From assembly GCA_902531885.1 (NCBI GenBank), contig CACAFZ010000006.1, positions 1 through 39,408 of the forward strand: 39,408 nt of DNA, read 5' to 3'. This document shows, in pieces, positions 10,894-19,340 of the stretch. Each line of letters starts with the position of its first letter. Positions within the stretch are counted from its first letter, which is position 1. A model generated the notes under the pieces. It was not told the origin of the DNA and made no database searches. It worked only from the letters and a program-made list of their open reading frames with translations. Made by a program: the position numbers and the translations under genes. This DNA comes from an uncultured Pelagibacteraceae bacterium. Its GTDB lineage: Bacteria > Pseudomonadota > Alphaproteobacteria > Pelagibacterales > Pelagibacteraceae.

Positions 10894-12192
10894 TTATTTA
10901 AGTTTTAAATATTCGCTGTGAAGCAAACCAATAGATTTTAAAAGGTTATATTGGGAAAGTAAGTAATTTCTTTGTGAGTTAGCTAAAGAAATTTGAGCAT
11001 TAAGCAATAAAGAATTTGATTGAATAACATCTAAAGTAGACCTGGAGCCTAGCCCACTTTCATATTCTCCTGTTATACCTTCGTTAGCAATTTCAGCTGC
11101 TTCCACTTGAGATCTAACAGAAGCTAAAAGGCTTTTTGATGATTGTAAATTAGACCATGCACTTGCAACATTAGTTGCATTATTTTTTATTGCATAATCA
11201 TAGAGTAATCTTTTTCTATTTTTAATATTTTTGTTTTTATTTAAAGTGGCTAAATTTTTTCCTCCTGAATAAAATGGCCAGGAAACTGTTGCCTTTAAAA
11301 CATCTTTTTCTCTTTCATCGTATGTAGAGCTTAAATCTTCGGAATGAATTCTTTCAAAGCTTAAGCTTGCCGAGGGAGTAAGATCAGATCTAGCTATTTG
11401 AACATCTTGTTCTGATTGCTCAAATTCTATTTTAGCTAAAATTACATCAGGATTATTTGTTTTCGATAAATTAACTGCAGAAATTAAACTTTCGGGAATA
11501 CTAGCTAAAGCATTTGAAATTTTTTTTAAGTTATTTATATCCTGTAAAGGGCCAATTACATTTTCATAATTTAACTTATTAGTTACCACTTCATTTTGTG
11601 ATTGAATTAAGTTTGCCCTTGCTCCTGCAAGAGAGGATTCGGATTGTGCTAAGTCTGCAAGAGAAATTTCTCCTTTGTCTAATCTTATACTGTCAGTCTC
11701 AACTTGTCTTTCTAATAGATTTACATTTCTTTCATTTATTATTTTTTTTTCATTGGCTAGTATCAATCCCGTAAATGCTTCAATTGCTTTATATAAAATA
11801 TCTTGTTCTTTTGTTAAAAGATTTGCTTCAGCTAAAATTATTCCAGATTTATTTTTTTTGTAGTCAGCACCTCTTCCAAAATCAATTAAGGTTTGATCAA
11901 TTTTAATTGACTTGCTTAATGTATTTACATCACTAATTGATGCATTTGTTCCATCTTGATTTGTAAGCTTATTTGTTTCCTCATTACTTTTGCTTCCACT
12001 TATAGTAAAAGTTGGTAGATAATTACTTCTTGATATTTTTAAATCTTCTTTAGATACATTAATATTTTCTCTTTCTGCGTTTAACTCTTTATTATTTTTA
12101 TAGGCTAAAGATAAAGCGTCATTTAACGAAGTAGAAAAAGCATTTTGTGAATTTAAAATTATTAAACAAAATATAAATAATATTTTTTTCAT
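10894..12192 (-). CDS. tolC: TolC-family outer membrane efflux protein
   Basis: Signal peptide; two repeat halves; GEISLADLAQSESSLAGARANLIQSQN; GLGSRSTLDVIQSNSLLLNAQISLANSQRNY. Confidence 0.88.
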   Translation of the reverse strand: MKKILFIFCLIILNSQNAFSTSLNDALSLAYKNNKELNAERENINVSKEDLKISRSNYLPTFTISGSKSNEETNKLTNQDGTNASISDVNTLSKSIKIDQTLIDFGRGADYKKNKSGIILAEANLLTKEQDILYKAIEAFTGLILANEKKIINERNVNLLERQVETDSIRLDKGEISLADLAQSESSLAGARANLIQSQNEVVTNKLNYENVIGPLQDINNLKKISNALASIPESLISAVNLSKTNNPDVILAKIEFEQSEQDVQIARSDLTPSASLSFERIHSEDLSSTYDEREKDVLKATVSWPFYSGGKNLATLNKNKNIKNRKRLLYDYAIKNNATNVASAWSNLQSSKSLLASVRSQVEAAEIANEGITGEYESGLGSRSTLDVIQSNSLLLNAQISLANSQRNYLLSQYNLLKSIGLLHSEYLKLK

Positions 12193-12201
12193 TTTTTGAT
12201 A

Positions 12202-12570
12202 TTATTTTTTTTGATCTAAAGGATGGTTTTCTCCATCATTAACTGGAACATTTTCTATCTCAAATGGCTTAATACCTTCTACACAAGCAATATTTACACC
12301 GTAGATTTTTGGATTACTTCTTGGTCTGTTGTGAGTATGAATACCACAATTTGAGCAAAAGTAATGTCTGGCAGTATTTGTGTAGAATTGATAAACTTTT
12401 AAATGACCTTCTCCTTTAACTAGTTTAAAATCATCTGGTCCAATAACTCCAATGATATATCCTTTTCTTTTGCAAATAGAACAATTGCAACGCAGAACTT
12501 TTTCAAATCCCTTTTCAGGAACGTTAATTTCTGCTTCAACATTTCCACAATGACATGTTAATTTTTTCAT
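12202..12570 (-). CDS. GFA/CENP-V family zinc-binding protein
   Basis: CHCGNVEAEI, CNCSICKRKG, HYFCSNCGIHTH zinc ligands. Confidence 0.88.
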   Translation of the reverse strand: MKKLTCHCGNVEAEINVPEKGFEKVLRCNCSICKRKGYIIGVIGPDDFKLVKGEGHLKVYQFYTNTARHYFCSNCGIHTHNRPRSNPKIYGVNIACVEGIKPFEIENVPVNDGENHPLDQKK

Positions 12571-12684
12571 TTTGAACCTTTTATTAACTATATTTTTTCA
12601 CTTGTTGGTATATATTTCTTACAAACTACAACTGGTAAGAGTTATCCACAATAGCGCAAAATATGGTTTAAATGTTCACCTTTT

Positions 12685-12706
12685 GATTCACTTTCGATTC
12701 ACTTTC
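12685..12706. repeat. Tandem 11-bp direct repeat GATTCACTTTC x2
   Basis: GATTCACTTTCGATTCACTTTC, preceded by a degenerate related unit (TTCACCTTTT). Confidence 0.85.
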
Positions 12707-12726
12707 AGACTCAAAATACAACCTAT

Positions 12727-12753
12727 TTGACACTAGTGAATAACTCATATAAT
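12727..12753 (+). promoter_or_regulatory. Sigma70-type promoter for umuDC
   Basis: TTGACA (12727-12732), 15-bp spacer, TATAAT (12748-12753). Confidence 0.65.
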
Positions 12754-12758
12754 AATAA

Positions 12759-12773
12759 GAACAAAATAAGAAC
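12759..12773. promoter_or_regulatory. Predicted LexA (SOS) operator of umuDC
   Basis: GAAC-AAAATAA-GAAC, exact match to reverse complement of alphaproteobacterial GTTC-N7-GTTC; overlaps expected transcription start. Confidence 0.75.
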
Positions 12774-12777
12774 ATTT

Positions 12778-13173
12778 ATGAGACTTACTATTCCTTACTA
12801 TTTACATAAAGCTGGAGCAGGTTTTCCATCGCCTGCTACTGACTATATCGAAGAGGATATCGATCTTAATGTTCATTTAATCAAAAATGTTCCAGCAACT
12901 TTCATTATAAGAGTTCAGGGTAAATCAATGACTGATATTGGAATTAATGATGGTGATTTACTAGTTGTAGACAAAAGCTTAAATCCTAAAAATTTTTCAA
13001 CAGTGATTGCAAACGTTCACGATGAATTGGTTGTTAAAAGTTTTGTAAAATACGAGGGTAAAAAATTTTTAACATCTGGGTCTAAAAAATTTGAAGATAG
13101 GATTTTAATTAATGAAGAAGAAGATGTTTTTATTTGGGGAGTTGTAACTTATGTCATCCATTCAACATACTAG
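12778..13173 (+). CDS. umuD: UmuD-like S24 autoprotease subunit of translesion polymerase V
   Basis: [21 protein letters not shown] (Ala-Gly cleavage context), GKSM Ser, ELVVKSF Lys; start moved to ATG 12778 because upstream part of ORF is promoter/operator. Confidence 0.9.
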   Translation: MRLTIPYYLHKAGAGFPSPATDYIEEDIDLNVHLIKNVPATFIIRVQGKSMTDIGINDGDLLVVDKSLNPKNFSTVIANVHDELVVKSFVKYEGKKFLTSGSKKFEDRILINEEEDVFIWGVVTYVIHSTY

Positions 13174-14431
13174 AAAAATAGCCTTAATAGATTGTAATTC
13201 TTTTTACGTATCTTGTGAAAGATTATTTAATCCTAAAATAAGAAAAAAGCCTGTTGTCGTATTATCCAATAATGATGGTTGTATCATTTCAAGATCAAAT
13301 GAGGCAAAAGCTTTAGGTATTAAAATGGGAGAGCCCTATTTTAAAGAAAAAGAAGTTATCATTAAAAATGATGTTCAGGTTTTTTCATCAAACTATTCCT
13401 TATACGGTGATATATCAAGAAGAGTAATGAGAACTCTTAAACGTTTTAATTCTGATATAGAAGTTTACTCAATTGATGAAGCATTTTTAGATTTGTCAAA
13501 TTTTTCTGATAATGAAATTGAAAATGTAGGACATGAAATTAGAAGTATAGTTTTAAAATGGACTGGTATACCAACAAGCATTGGTATCGCAAAAACTAAA
13601 ACTTTAAGCAAAGTTGCAAATCATATTGCTAAAAAAAAACAATCTGGAGTTGTCAGTTTGATAGGAATTGAAAACGTTGATCCTATATTAGAAAAAGTAG
13701 AAATTAATGATGTATGGGGAGTTGGTAAACAACTAACAAAATTTTATCATCAAAATGGAGTCTATAACGCTAAACAATTAAAAAATAAATCTAATACATG
13801 GATCAAAAAAAGTTCTAATGTTTTAAGTTCAAGAACTGCAATGGAGCTTAAAGGTATTCCTTGTATTGATCTTGAAACAAAAAGTTCTAAAAGAAAAAGT
13901 TGTGTTGTGTCACGCTCATTTGGGCAAAAAGTAGAAAAATACCAGGAATTAAAAGAAGCAATTGTGGGTTATGCCTTAAATGCTTCAGAAAAAATTAGAT
14001 CTGAGTCTTTAGTTGCAAAATCAATAACTGTTTTTGTTAGAACAAGCCCTTTTCAAAATAGATACGGCTTTTATTCAAATTCAAAAACAATTGATTTACC
14101 AATGACTACAAACAACAGCATTGAGATAGTTAAAGCGGCACTTAATGCATTAGAAGCTATTTTTAAAAATGGTTATCGTTATCAAAAAGCAGGGATTATG
14201 TTATCTCATTTGTCTGAGTCTACTAATAGCAAAAATTTATTTTCTTCAGAAAGAGATGAAAAAATAAATAGTTTAATGAAATCTATAGATAATACTAACT
14301 ATAGATATGGCAGATCAACTTTAAGTCTTGCGAGTGCTGGTGTCCATAAAAGATGGAGTTCGAGAAGACAGCATTATTCTAAAATAGATACGGCCAATTT
14401 TTATTCTTTACCAACAATAAAAACTACTTAA
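13151..14431 (+). CDS. umuC: UmuC-like Y-family DNA polymerase V catalytic subunit
   Basis: [67 protein letters not shown]. Confidence 0.95.
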   Translation: MSSIQHTRKIALIDCNSFYVSCERLFNPKIRKKPVVVLSNNDGCIISRSNEAKALGIKMGEPYFKEKEVIIKNDVQVFSSNYSLYGDISRRVMRTLKRFNSDIEVYSIDEAFLDLSNFSDNEIENVGHEIRSIVLKWTGIPTSIGIAKTKTLSKVANHIAKKKQSGVVSLIGIENVDPILEKVEINDVWGVGKQLTKFYHQNGVYNAKQLKNKSNTWIKKSSNVLSSRTAMELKGIPCIDLETKSSKRKSCVVSRSFGQKVEKYQELKEAIVGYALNASEKIRSESLVAKSITVFVRTSPFQNRYGFYSNSKTIDLPMTTNNSIEIVKAALNALEAIFKNGYRYQKAGIMLSHLSESTNSKNLFSSERDEKINSLMKSIDNTNYRYGRSTLSLASAGVHKRWSSRRQHYSKIDTANFYSLPTIKTT

Positions 14432-14443
14432 ATCGTTCTTGTT

Positions 14444-15313
14444 TTATTTAATTTTATCAACATTAGAGATGTTAGATAAAGAATTGTTTAATTCATCTAA
14501 ATTTTCTCTACTGGAAATTACAAACACAGAAACCATTAAAGCCAAAACTAACATGGCTGGAATAACCATAATCAATGATATGTTTTGATGAATCAAAAAC
14601 ATATAAACCAAAATAAATAGTATCGATCTTATCAAAACATTTAATTTAAAAACACTAATAATAGCAAGCGAATGTAGAACCAAATTTTTAAAACTCATTT
14701 TGGAAGGTCCAAAATATCTGGTGCCTCTTTCGGATGGTATTCCTGCTCTATCTTTTGCAACTTTTGCAAGTGAACCTGAAAAACTGCTCCAAGTGGATTT
14801 TTCATTTATCATTTTTTCGACAATTGATTTAGGTAAACAACTATAATTTCCATATTTGATAGACTCTCCAGTAAAGGTAAGAGTAATTAATTTATGAATT
14901 GAGTAGCAAAATTTAAATATTAAACCTTCTGATCTTTTTATTCTTTCTCCTACAATTGATTTGTCAGGACTATAATTTAAATTATCCATAAATTGTTTAA
15001 TTTCTTCAGGTCTATCCTCTCCATCTCCATCCATTGGGATAACATAATCAAATTCTTCTTTTTCAAAAATATATTTTAAACCTGTAGCGATGCATCTTGC
15101 ATGTCCTTGATTATTTTTCATATTAATAATTTGTATAGAATTTAAGTTATCTAAACTTATTGACATTTCCGGTTTGTTTTCTGTGGTGGCATCATTAACA
15201 ATAATTACAGAAAATTCATGTGATAAGCCTGAAACTTCTGAATTTATAATTTCCAAAAGTTTAATGACTGATTGCCAATCATTGTAAACTGGAATCAATA
15301 ACTTAATTTTCAT
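14444..15313 (-). CDS. GT2 family glycosyltransferase with C-terminal TM helices (polyprenyl-phosphate sugar synthase/ArnC-like)
   Basis: LLIPVYNDWQSVIKLLEIIN, VIIVNDAT, VIPMDGDGEDRPEEI; two C-terminal TM segments. Confidence 0.8.
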   Translation of the reverse strand: MKIKLLIPVYNDWQSVIKLLEIINSEVSGLSHEFSVIIVNDATTENKPEMSISLDNLNSIQIINMKNNQGHARCIATGLKYIFEKEEFDYVIPMDGDGEDRPEEIKQFMDNLNYSPDKSIVGERIKRSEGLIFKFCYSIHKLITLTFTGESIKYGNYSCLPKSIVEKMINEKSTWSSFSGSLAKVAKDRAGIPSERGTRYFGPSKMSFKNLVLHSLAIISVFKLNVLIRSILFILVYMFLIHQNISLIMVIPAMLVLALMVSVFVISSRENLDELNNSLSNISNVDKIK

Positions 15314-15438
15314 TAATTTAATGAACCTAAAAATCTAAATAAAGATGCAAATATTCCATGTCCTGAAAGTTCAATAGCTCCTACTATTACAACAAAGAAT
15401 ATGACTTTTTTCGTCTTAGTATTAAGAAATTTATCCAT
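15313..15438 (-). CDS. Small single-TM membrane protein, 41 aa (not in ORF track)
   Basis: ATG...TAA translating MDKFLNTKTKKVIFFVVIVGAIELSGHGIFASLFRFLGSLN; TAATG overlap with GT2 start; 14-nt gap from GT39 stop. Confidence 0.65.
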   Translation of the reverse strand: MDKFLNTKTKKVIFFVVIVGAIELSGHGIFASLFRFLGSLN

Positions 15439-15452
15439 TTGTTTACTATATA

Positions 15453-16838
15453 TTACTTTAAAATCTTCTCTATTAATTTGTAATCATTTAAATATAAGCA
15501 ACTTGCAACCTTTTTTTCACCACATAACCAAATTGCTTGTGGAAATTTATCTCTAGAATGCCATTCAGTTTTCCATTTTGGTCTATCTTTTAAGTGATAA
15601 GATAAATTTCCTGCCGTCCATTCATTTCCTCCTATAACCCATTTAATTTTTTCATTTCTATTGCTGTCCCACAGCTCTTTTGCTTGTATGGCTATTTCTT
15701 TGCCTGGATAATCTGTTCTCTTATCTGTTTCATTAATCGAAACAAAGGAGTAAGCAAATGGAGAGAGTACGAATAAAATCACAAATACAGTAGTGAAATT
15801 TTTTAGTTTATTTAAATTAATTTGTGATTGAAAGATATAAATTACAAATATACCAAGGAATAAATAAAAAGGAGTCATCCACATTGTTCTAATTTTAACT
15901 CCCATAATCATAGATGTTAAAAATACTAAAGCTATTGGAACAATATTTATTGCTAATAAAAATAATAATTTATTATCATTAAATTTAAATTTAGTTTTTA
16001 ATTTTATAACTAAAAATAAAAGCATTAAAAAGAAAGGAATTAATATTCCAATTTGTTTTCCTATAAATATGAAAGGATGTTTAATATGATTTATAAAATT
16101 TGGATCTTCAGAACCTGTCCTATGAAGTCCATAGGTAAATGTTATGTAATCATTTTCGGTTAGCCAAATTAAATGAGGCCATAAAACTATTAAAAAAGGA
16201 ATAAAAGATACCAAGCATTTAAAATCGATTTTCTTTTTATAAATCATATAAATTAAAAAAATGTCTATTGCCAATCCTAAATAGATAAACAAATATTTTG
16301 ATAAAAAACCAAATGCAGCAAATAAACCAACTAGCAGCCAGTCATTGATTTTATTATCTTTAAACCCTTTCCATAAATACAATACTGTTAATGCCCAGAA
16401 AGGCATCAAGCAAACATTCACATTAAATTCAGGTGTGGTAAAATTATAAAAATAAATTCCTTCTAACAATAATACTGACAATAAACAGTAAGCTTTTTTT
16501 TTAAAAAAATCTTCTGAGAGTTTGAAAACAACAAAAAAGGAGATAATTACACAAATTTGACTTAACAAATAATATGCCCAATCTTGGGGTCCAAATATCT
16601 GATAAAAAATTTCAACTAAAAATGCACTCATTGGAGGATGCTTGTTAAAACCCCAGTCTAAATTACTTCCCCAAGCTAAAGCTTCTATTGTATCTAATGG
16701 TAAATTATTATTTACAATTGTTGGCACAAAGGTCCAGACAATTAAATGGGATGTAAGAAAAATGTAAAAAAAATTTCTTAAATTTTTTTTGTTTAAAGCC
16801 ATTTTTGGCAGTTTATACAAATAATGCTTTCTTGACAC
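15453..16838 (-). CDS. GT39/GT83 (ArnT/PMT-like) membrane glycosyltransferase
   Basis: Multi-TM GT-C; LAWGSNLDWGFNKHPPMSAFLVEIFYQIFG; ArnT-like C-terminus; alternative ATG at 16802. Confidence 0.82.
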   Translation of the reverse strand: MSRKHYLYKLPKMALNKKNLRNFFYIFLTSHLIVWTFVPTIVNNNLPLDTIEALAWGSNLDWGFNKHPPMSAFLVEIFYQIFGPQDWAYYLLSQICVIISFFVVFKLSEDFFKKKAYCLLSVLLLEGIYFYNFTTPEFNVNVCLMPFWALTVLYLWKGFKDNKINDWLLVGLFAAFGFLSKYLFIYLGLAIDIFLIYMIYKKKIDFKCLVSFIPFLIVLWPHLIWLTENDYITFTYGLHRTGSEDPNFINHIKHPFIFIGKQIGILIPFFLMLLFLVIKLKTKFKFNDNKLLFLLAINIVPIALVFLTSMIMGVKIRTMWMTPFYLFLGIFVIYIFQSQINLNKLKNFTTVFVILFVLSPFAYSFVSINETDKRTDYPGKEIAIQAKELWDSNRNEKIKWVIGGNEWTAGNLSYHLKDRPKWKTEWHSRDKFPQAIWLCGEKKVASCLYLNDYKLIEKILK

Positions 16839-16881
16839 TCATTATTTCATGGCTATATTCACCAACGTTTAAAAATAGTGT

Positions 16882-17298
16882 ATGGTTAAAATCTCTAAAA
16901 CTTACATTCCTAAAATTTCAGAAAAATATATGTGCGCAAAACATCTAGCATATTTTAAAAAAAAACTACTTGAGTGGAAAAATGATCTAAAAAGATCAAG
17001 CAACGAGGCCCTTTATAATAGCTCTATGGACGATAATAGCAGTTCAGCTGATATAGTTGATCAAGCAAGCTCATATACAGAAAAAAATGTAGAAATGAGA
17101 GCTATAAATAGACAAATAAAATTGATTACAAAAATTAATTCAGCCCTAAAAAGAATACAAGACGGTACTTATGGTTTTTGTGAAGATACTGGTGAACCTA
17201 TCGGTCTAAAAAGATTAATGGCAAGACCAGTGGCTACACTTTCAATTGCAGCTCAAGAAAGGCACGAAAAAGAAGAAAAAGTTTTTGCGGACGACTAG
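16882..17298 (+). CDS. dksA: DksA/TraR-family transcription factor
   Basis: YGFCEDTGEPIGLKRLMARPVATLSIAAQERHE; single-Cys zinc-finger remnant. Confidence 0.9.
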   Translation: MVKISKTYIPKISEKYMCAKHLAYFKKKLLEWKNDLKRSSNEALYNSSMDDNSSSADIVDQASSYTEKNVEMRAINRQIKLITKINSALKRIQDGTYGFCEDTGEPIGLKRLMARPVATLSIAAQERHEKEEKVFADD

Positions 17299-17924
17299 GG
17301 TTTGGGAATAATTTCACCTCTATTCATAAAATCGTAGCCTCTAATTACTGCTTCTCTTTTTGAAATTTCTAAATACCACCTAGTTAGATTTTTATAGTTT
17401 TTTAGTCCAACATCATGCCACTCATGTCTTGCAATCCAAGGCCATGTGGCTATATCAGCTATACTATATTTATCTCCAGCTAAAAATTTCGATTGTCCTA
17501 ATCTTTCGTCCAAGTCTCTATAAATTGTTTTTGCAATTTTAAAATATCTTTCTTCTCCAAATTTACTTTTTCCAGGATTATAATGATGAAATTGATGATG
17601 CTGACCAATAAATGGACCAACTATTGCCATTTGTATCATAAGCCACTGATTAATTTTAAGTCTATTATTTTCATTGTAATATTTTTTACTTTTTTCACCT
17701 AGATACATAAGGATTACACCAGACTCAAAAATTGCCTCTTTATTATTATTGTGATCAATAATTACCGGAATTTTACTAAAGGGACTTATTTTTCTAAATT
17801 CGGGTATAAATTGTTCGTCTTTAAAAATATTTACTTTTGTTACTTTATAGTCCCAACCGATTTCTTCTAACATTATTCCTATTTTTTTCCCGTTGGGTGT
17901 ATCAGCTGAAAATAGTTCAATCAT
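17295..17924 (-). CDS. Glutathione S-transferase family protein (YfcG/Nu-class-like)
   Basis: SADTPNGKKIGIMLEE N-terminal motif; FSKIPVIID; SIADIATWPW. Confidence 0.88.
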   Translation of the reverse strand: MIELFSADTPNGKKIGIMLEEIGWDYKVTKVNIFKDEQFIPEFRKISPFSKIPVIIDHNNNKEAIFESGVILMYLGEKSKKYYNENNRLKINQWLMIQMAIVGPFIGQHHQFHHYNPGKSKFGEERYFKIAKTIYRDLDERLGQSKFLAGDKYSIADIATWPWIARHEWHDVGLKNYKNLTRWYLEISKREAVIRGYDFMNRGEIIPKP

Positions 17925-18936
17925 TTTTTTTACCTAATCTTTGCTGAACACTTTTTGAAGTAGTTGTGAATTCAAATCTTAATTTTTCATCGGGTTTGGC
18001 GTATTTAAAACAACCTCTAGCTGCAAGAGCTCCTTCGTGAAAACCTGAAAGTATTAGTTTTAATTTTCCAGGATAAGTACAAATATCTCCTATTGCAAAT
18101 ATACCTTTTTGATTTGTTTCAAAATTTTCTGTATTAACTGGGATGTGTTTTTTATCTAGATTTAATTTCCAATTTAGAATTGGTCCAAGTTGCATAATTA
18201 GTCCAAAAAAACCTAAAATATAATTAGTTTCTATTTTTTTAATATTTCCATCATCATGCTTAATTTCTATACTTTTTATATTTGTATCTCCATCGATCGA
18301 GTTTAGCTGGTACTTTGTAAATAATTTAATTTTTCCCTTTTTAGTAAGTTCTTTAACTTTATCTAAGCTAGATTGTGCTCCTCTAAATTCATCTCTTCTA
18401 TGTATTAAATGGATTTTTGAGTTTTCTGAAAGTTCGATGGCCCAATCAAGCGCTGAATCTCCTCCACCAAATATTGAGACTATTTTATTTTTAAAAATTT
18501 TTTTATCCTTAACTGAATAAAATAATTCTTTTTCTTCAAATTTTTCACATTCTTTTATTGAAAATTTTCTCGGTTCAAAAGATCCTACTCCACCAGCAAT
18601 TATAAGACTTGAAACTTTAAATTCTTTACCTTTACTAGTTTTAATTAACCATTTATTCTTTTCCTTTTTAACTTCTTCCACTCTATCATTTAAATGAAAA
18701 TTAGTTTTAAAAGGTTTTATTTGTTCAATTAAATTTTTGGTTAACTCTTCTCCAGTGCACTCAGGTATAGCTGGAATATCATAAATTGGTTTGTCAGGAT
18801 AAAGCTCTATACATTGGCCTCCGATCTTATCTAAATTATCTACTACTTCGCTTTTTAATCCAATTATTCCTAGTTGATGAACAGCAAAAAGACCTGTTGG
18901 TCCTGCACCAATAACTAAAACATCTGAATCAATCAT
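17917..18936 (-). CDS. Ferredoxin--NADP+ reductase, thioredoxin-reductase-like type
   Basis: [68 protein letters not shown]; start at 18936 preferred over 19002. Confidence 0.92.
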   Translation of the reverse strand: MIDSDVLVIGAGPTGLFAVHQLGIIGLKSEVVDNLDKIGGQCIELYPDKPIYDIPAIPECTGEELTKNLIEQIKPFKTNFHLNDRVEEVKKEKNKWLIKTSKGKEFKVSSLIIAGGVGSFEPRKFSIKECEKFEEKELFYSVKDKKIFKNKIVSIFGGGDSALDWAIELSENSKIHLIHRRDEFRGAQSSLDKVKELTKKGKIKLFTKYQLNSIDGDTNIKSIEIKHDDGNIKKIETNYILGFFGLIMQLGPILNWKLNLDKKHIPVNTENFETNQKGIFAIGDICTYPGKLKLILSGFHEGALAARGCFKYAKPDEKLRFEFTTTSKSVQQRLGKKND

Positions 18937-19256
18937 TATGCTTGTTTTTCTGGAAGTTGAACAACTAATCCATCTAATTCGTCTGAAACAGTAAGCTGAC
19001 AACTTAGTCTGCTAAACTTGTTTGGTTTATATGCCATATCAATCATATCTTCTTCACCACTTTCTTTTTTAGTAAGTTTATTAAACCACTCTTCTTTGAC
19101 ATAAACATGGCAAGTCGCGCAAGCCATTGATCCTCCACAGTCTGCATCAATTCCAGGAATATCATTTTGTACAGCTCCCTCCATAACAGTCAGACCATTA
19201 GGAACATCTAATTTATGCTCCTTTCCACCATGTTCTATGTAAGTAATTTTAGGCAT
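18936..19256 (-). CDS. 2Fe-2S ferredoxin (adrenodoxin/ISC type)
   Basis: [17 protein letters not shown] cluster motif; RLSCQLTV. Confidence 0.93.
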   Translation of the reverse strand: MPKITYIEHGGKEHKLDVPNGLTVMEGAVQNDIPGIDADCGGSMACATCHVYVKEEWFNKLTKKESGEEDMIDMAYKPNKFSRLSCQLTVSDELDGLVVQLPEKQA

Positions 19257-19271
19257 AAGCTTTATATAAGC

Positions 19272-19312
19272 ACAAAAAAAAATAGGGCAAGTAACTTAAT
19301 ACCTGCCCTATT
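19272..19312 (-). terminator. Rho-independent terminator downstream of proteorhodopsin
   Basis: Minus-strand AATAGGGCA...TGCCCTATT stem (19304-19312/19281-19289, extended by GTA/TAC after one mismatch) followed by T-tract. Confidence 0.85.
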
Positions 19313-19340
19313 AATAATTGTTTTTAACTCCGATAAAGTA

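Noticed and set aside
11675-11863. 62-aa plus-strand ORF inside tolC
   Set aside because: Antisense shadow ORF
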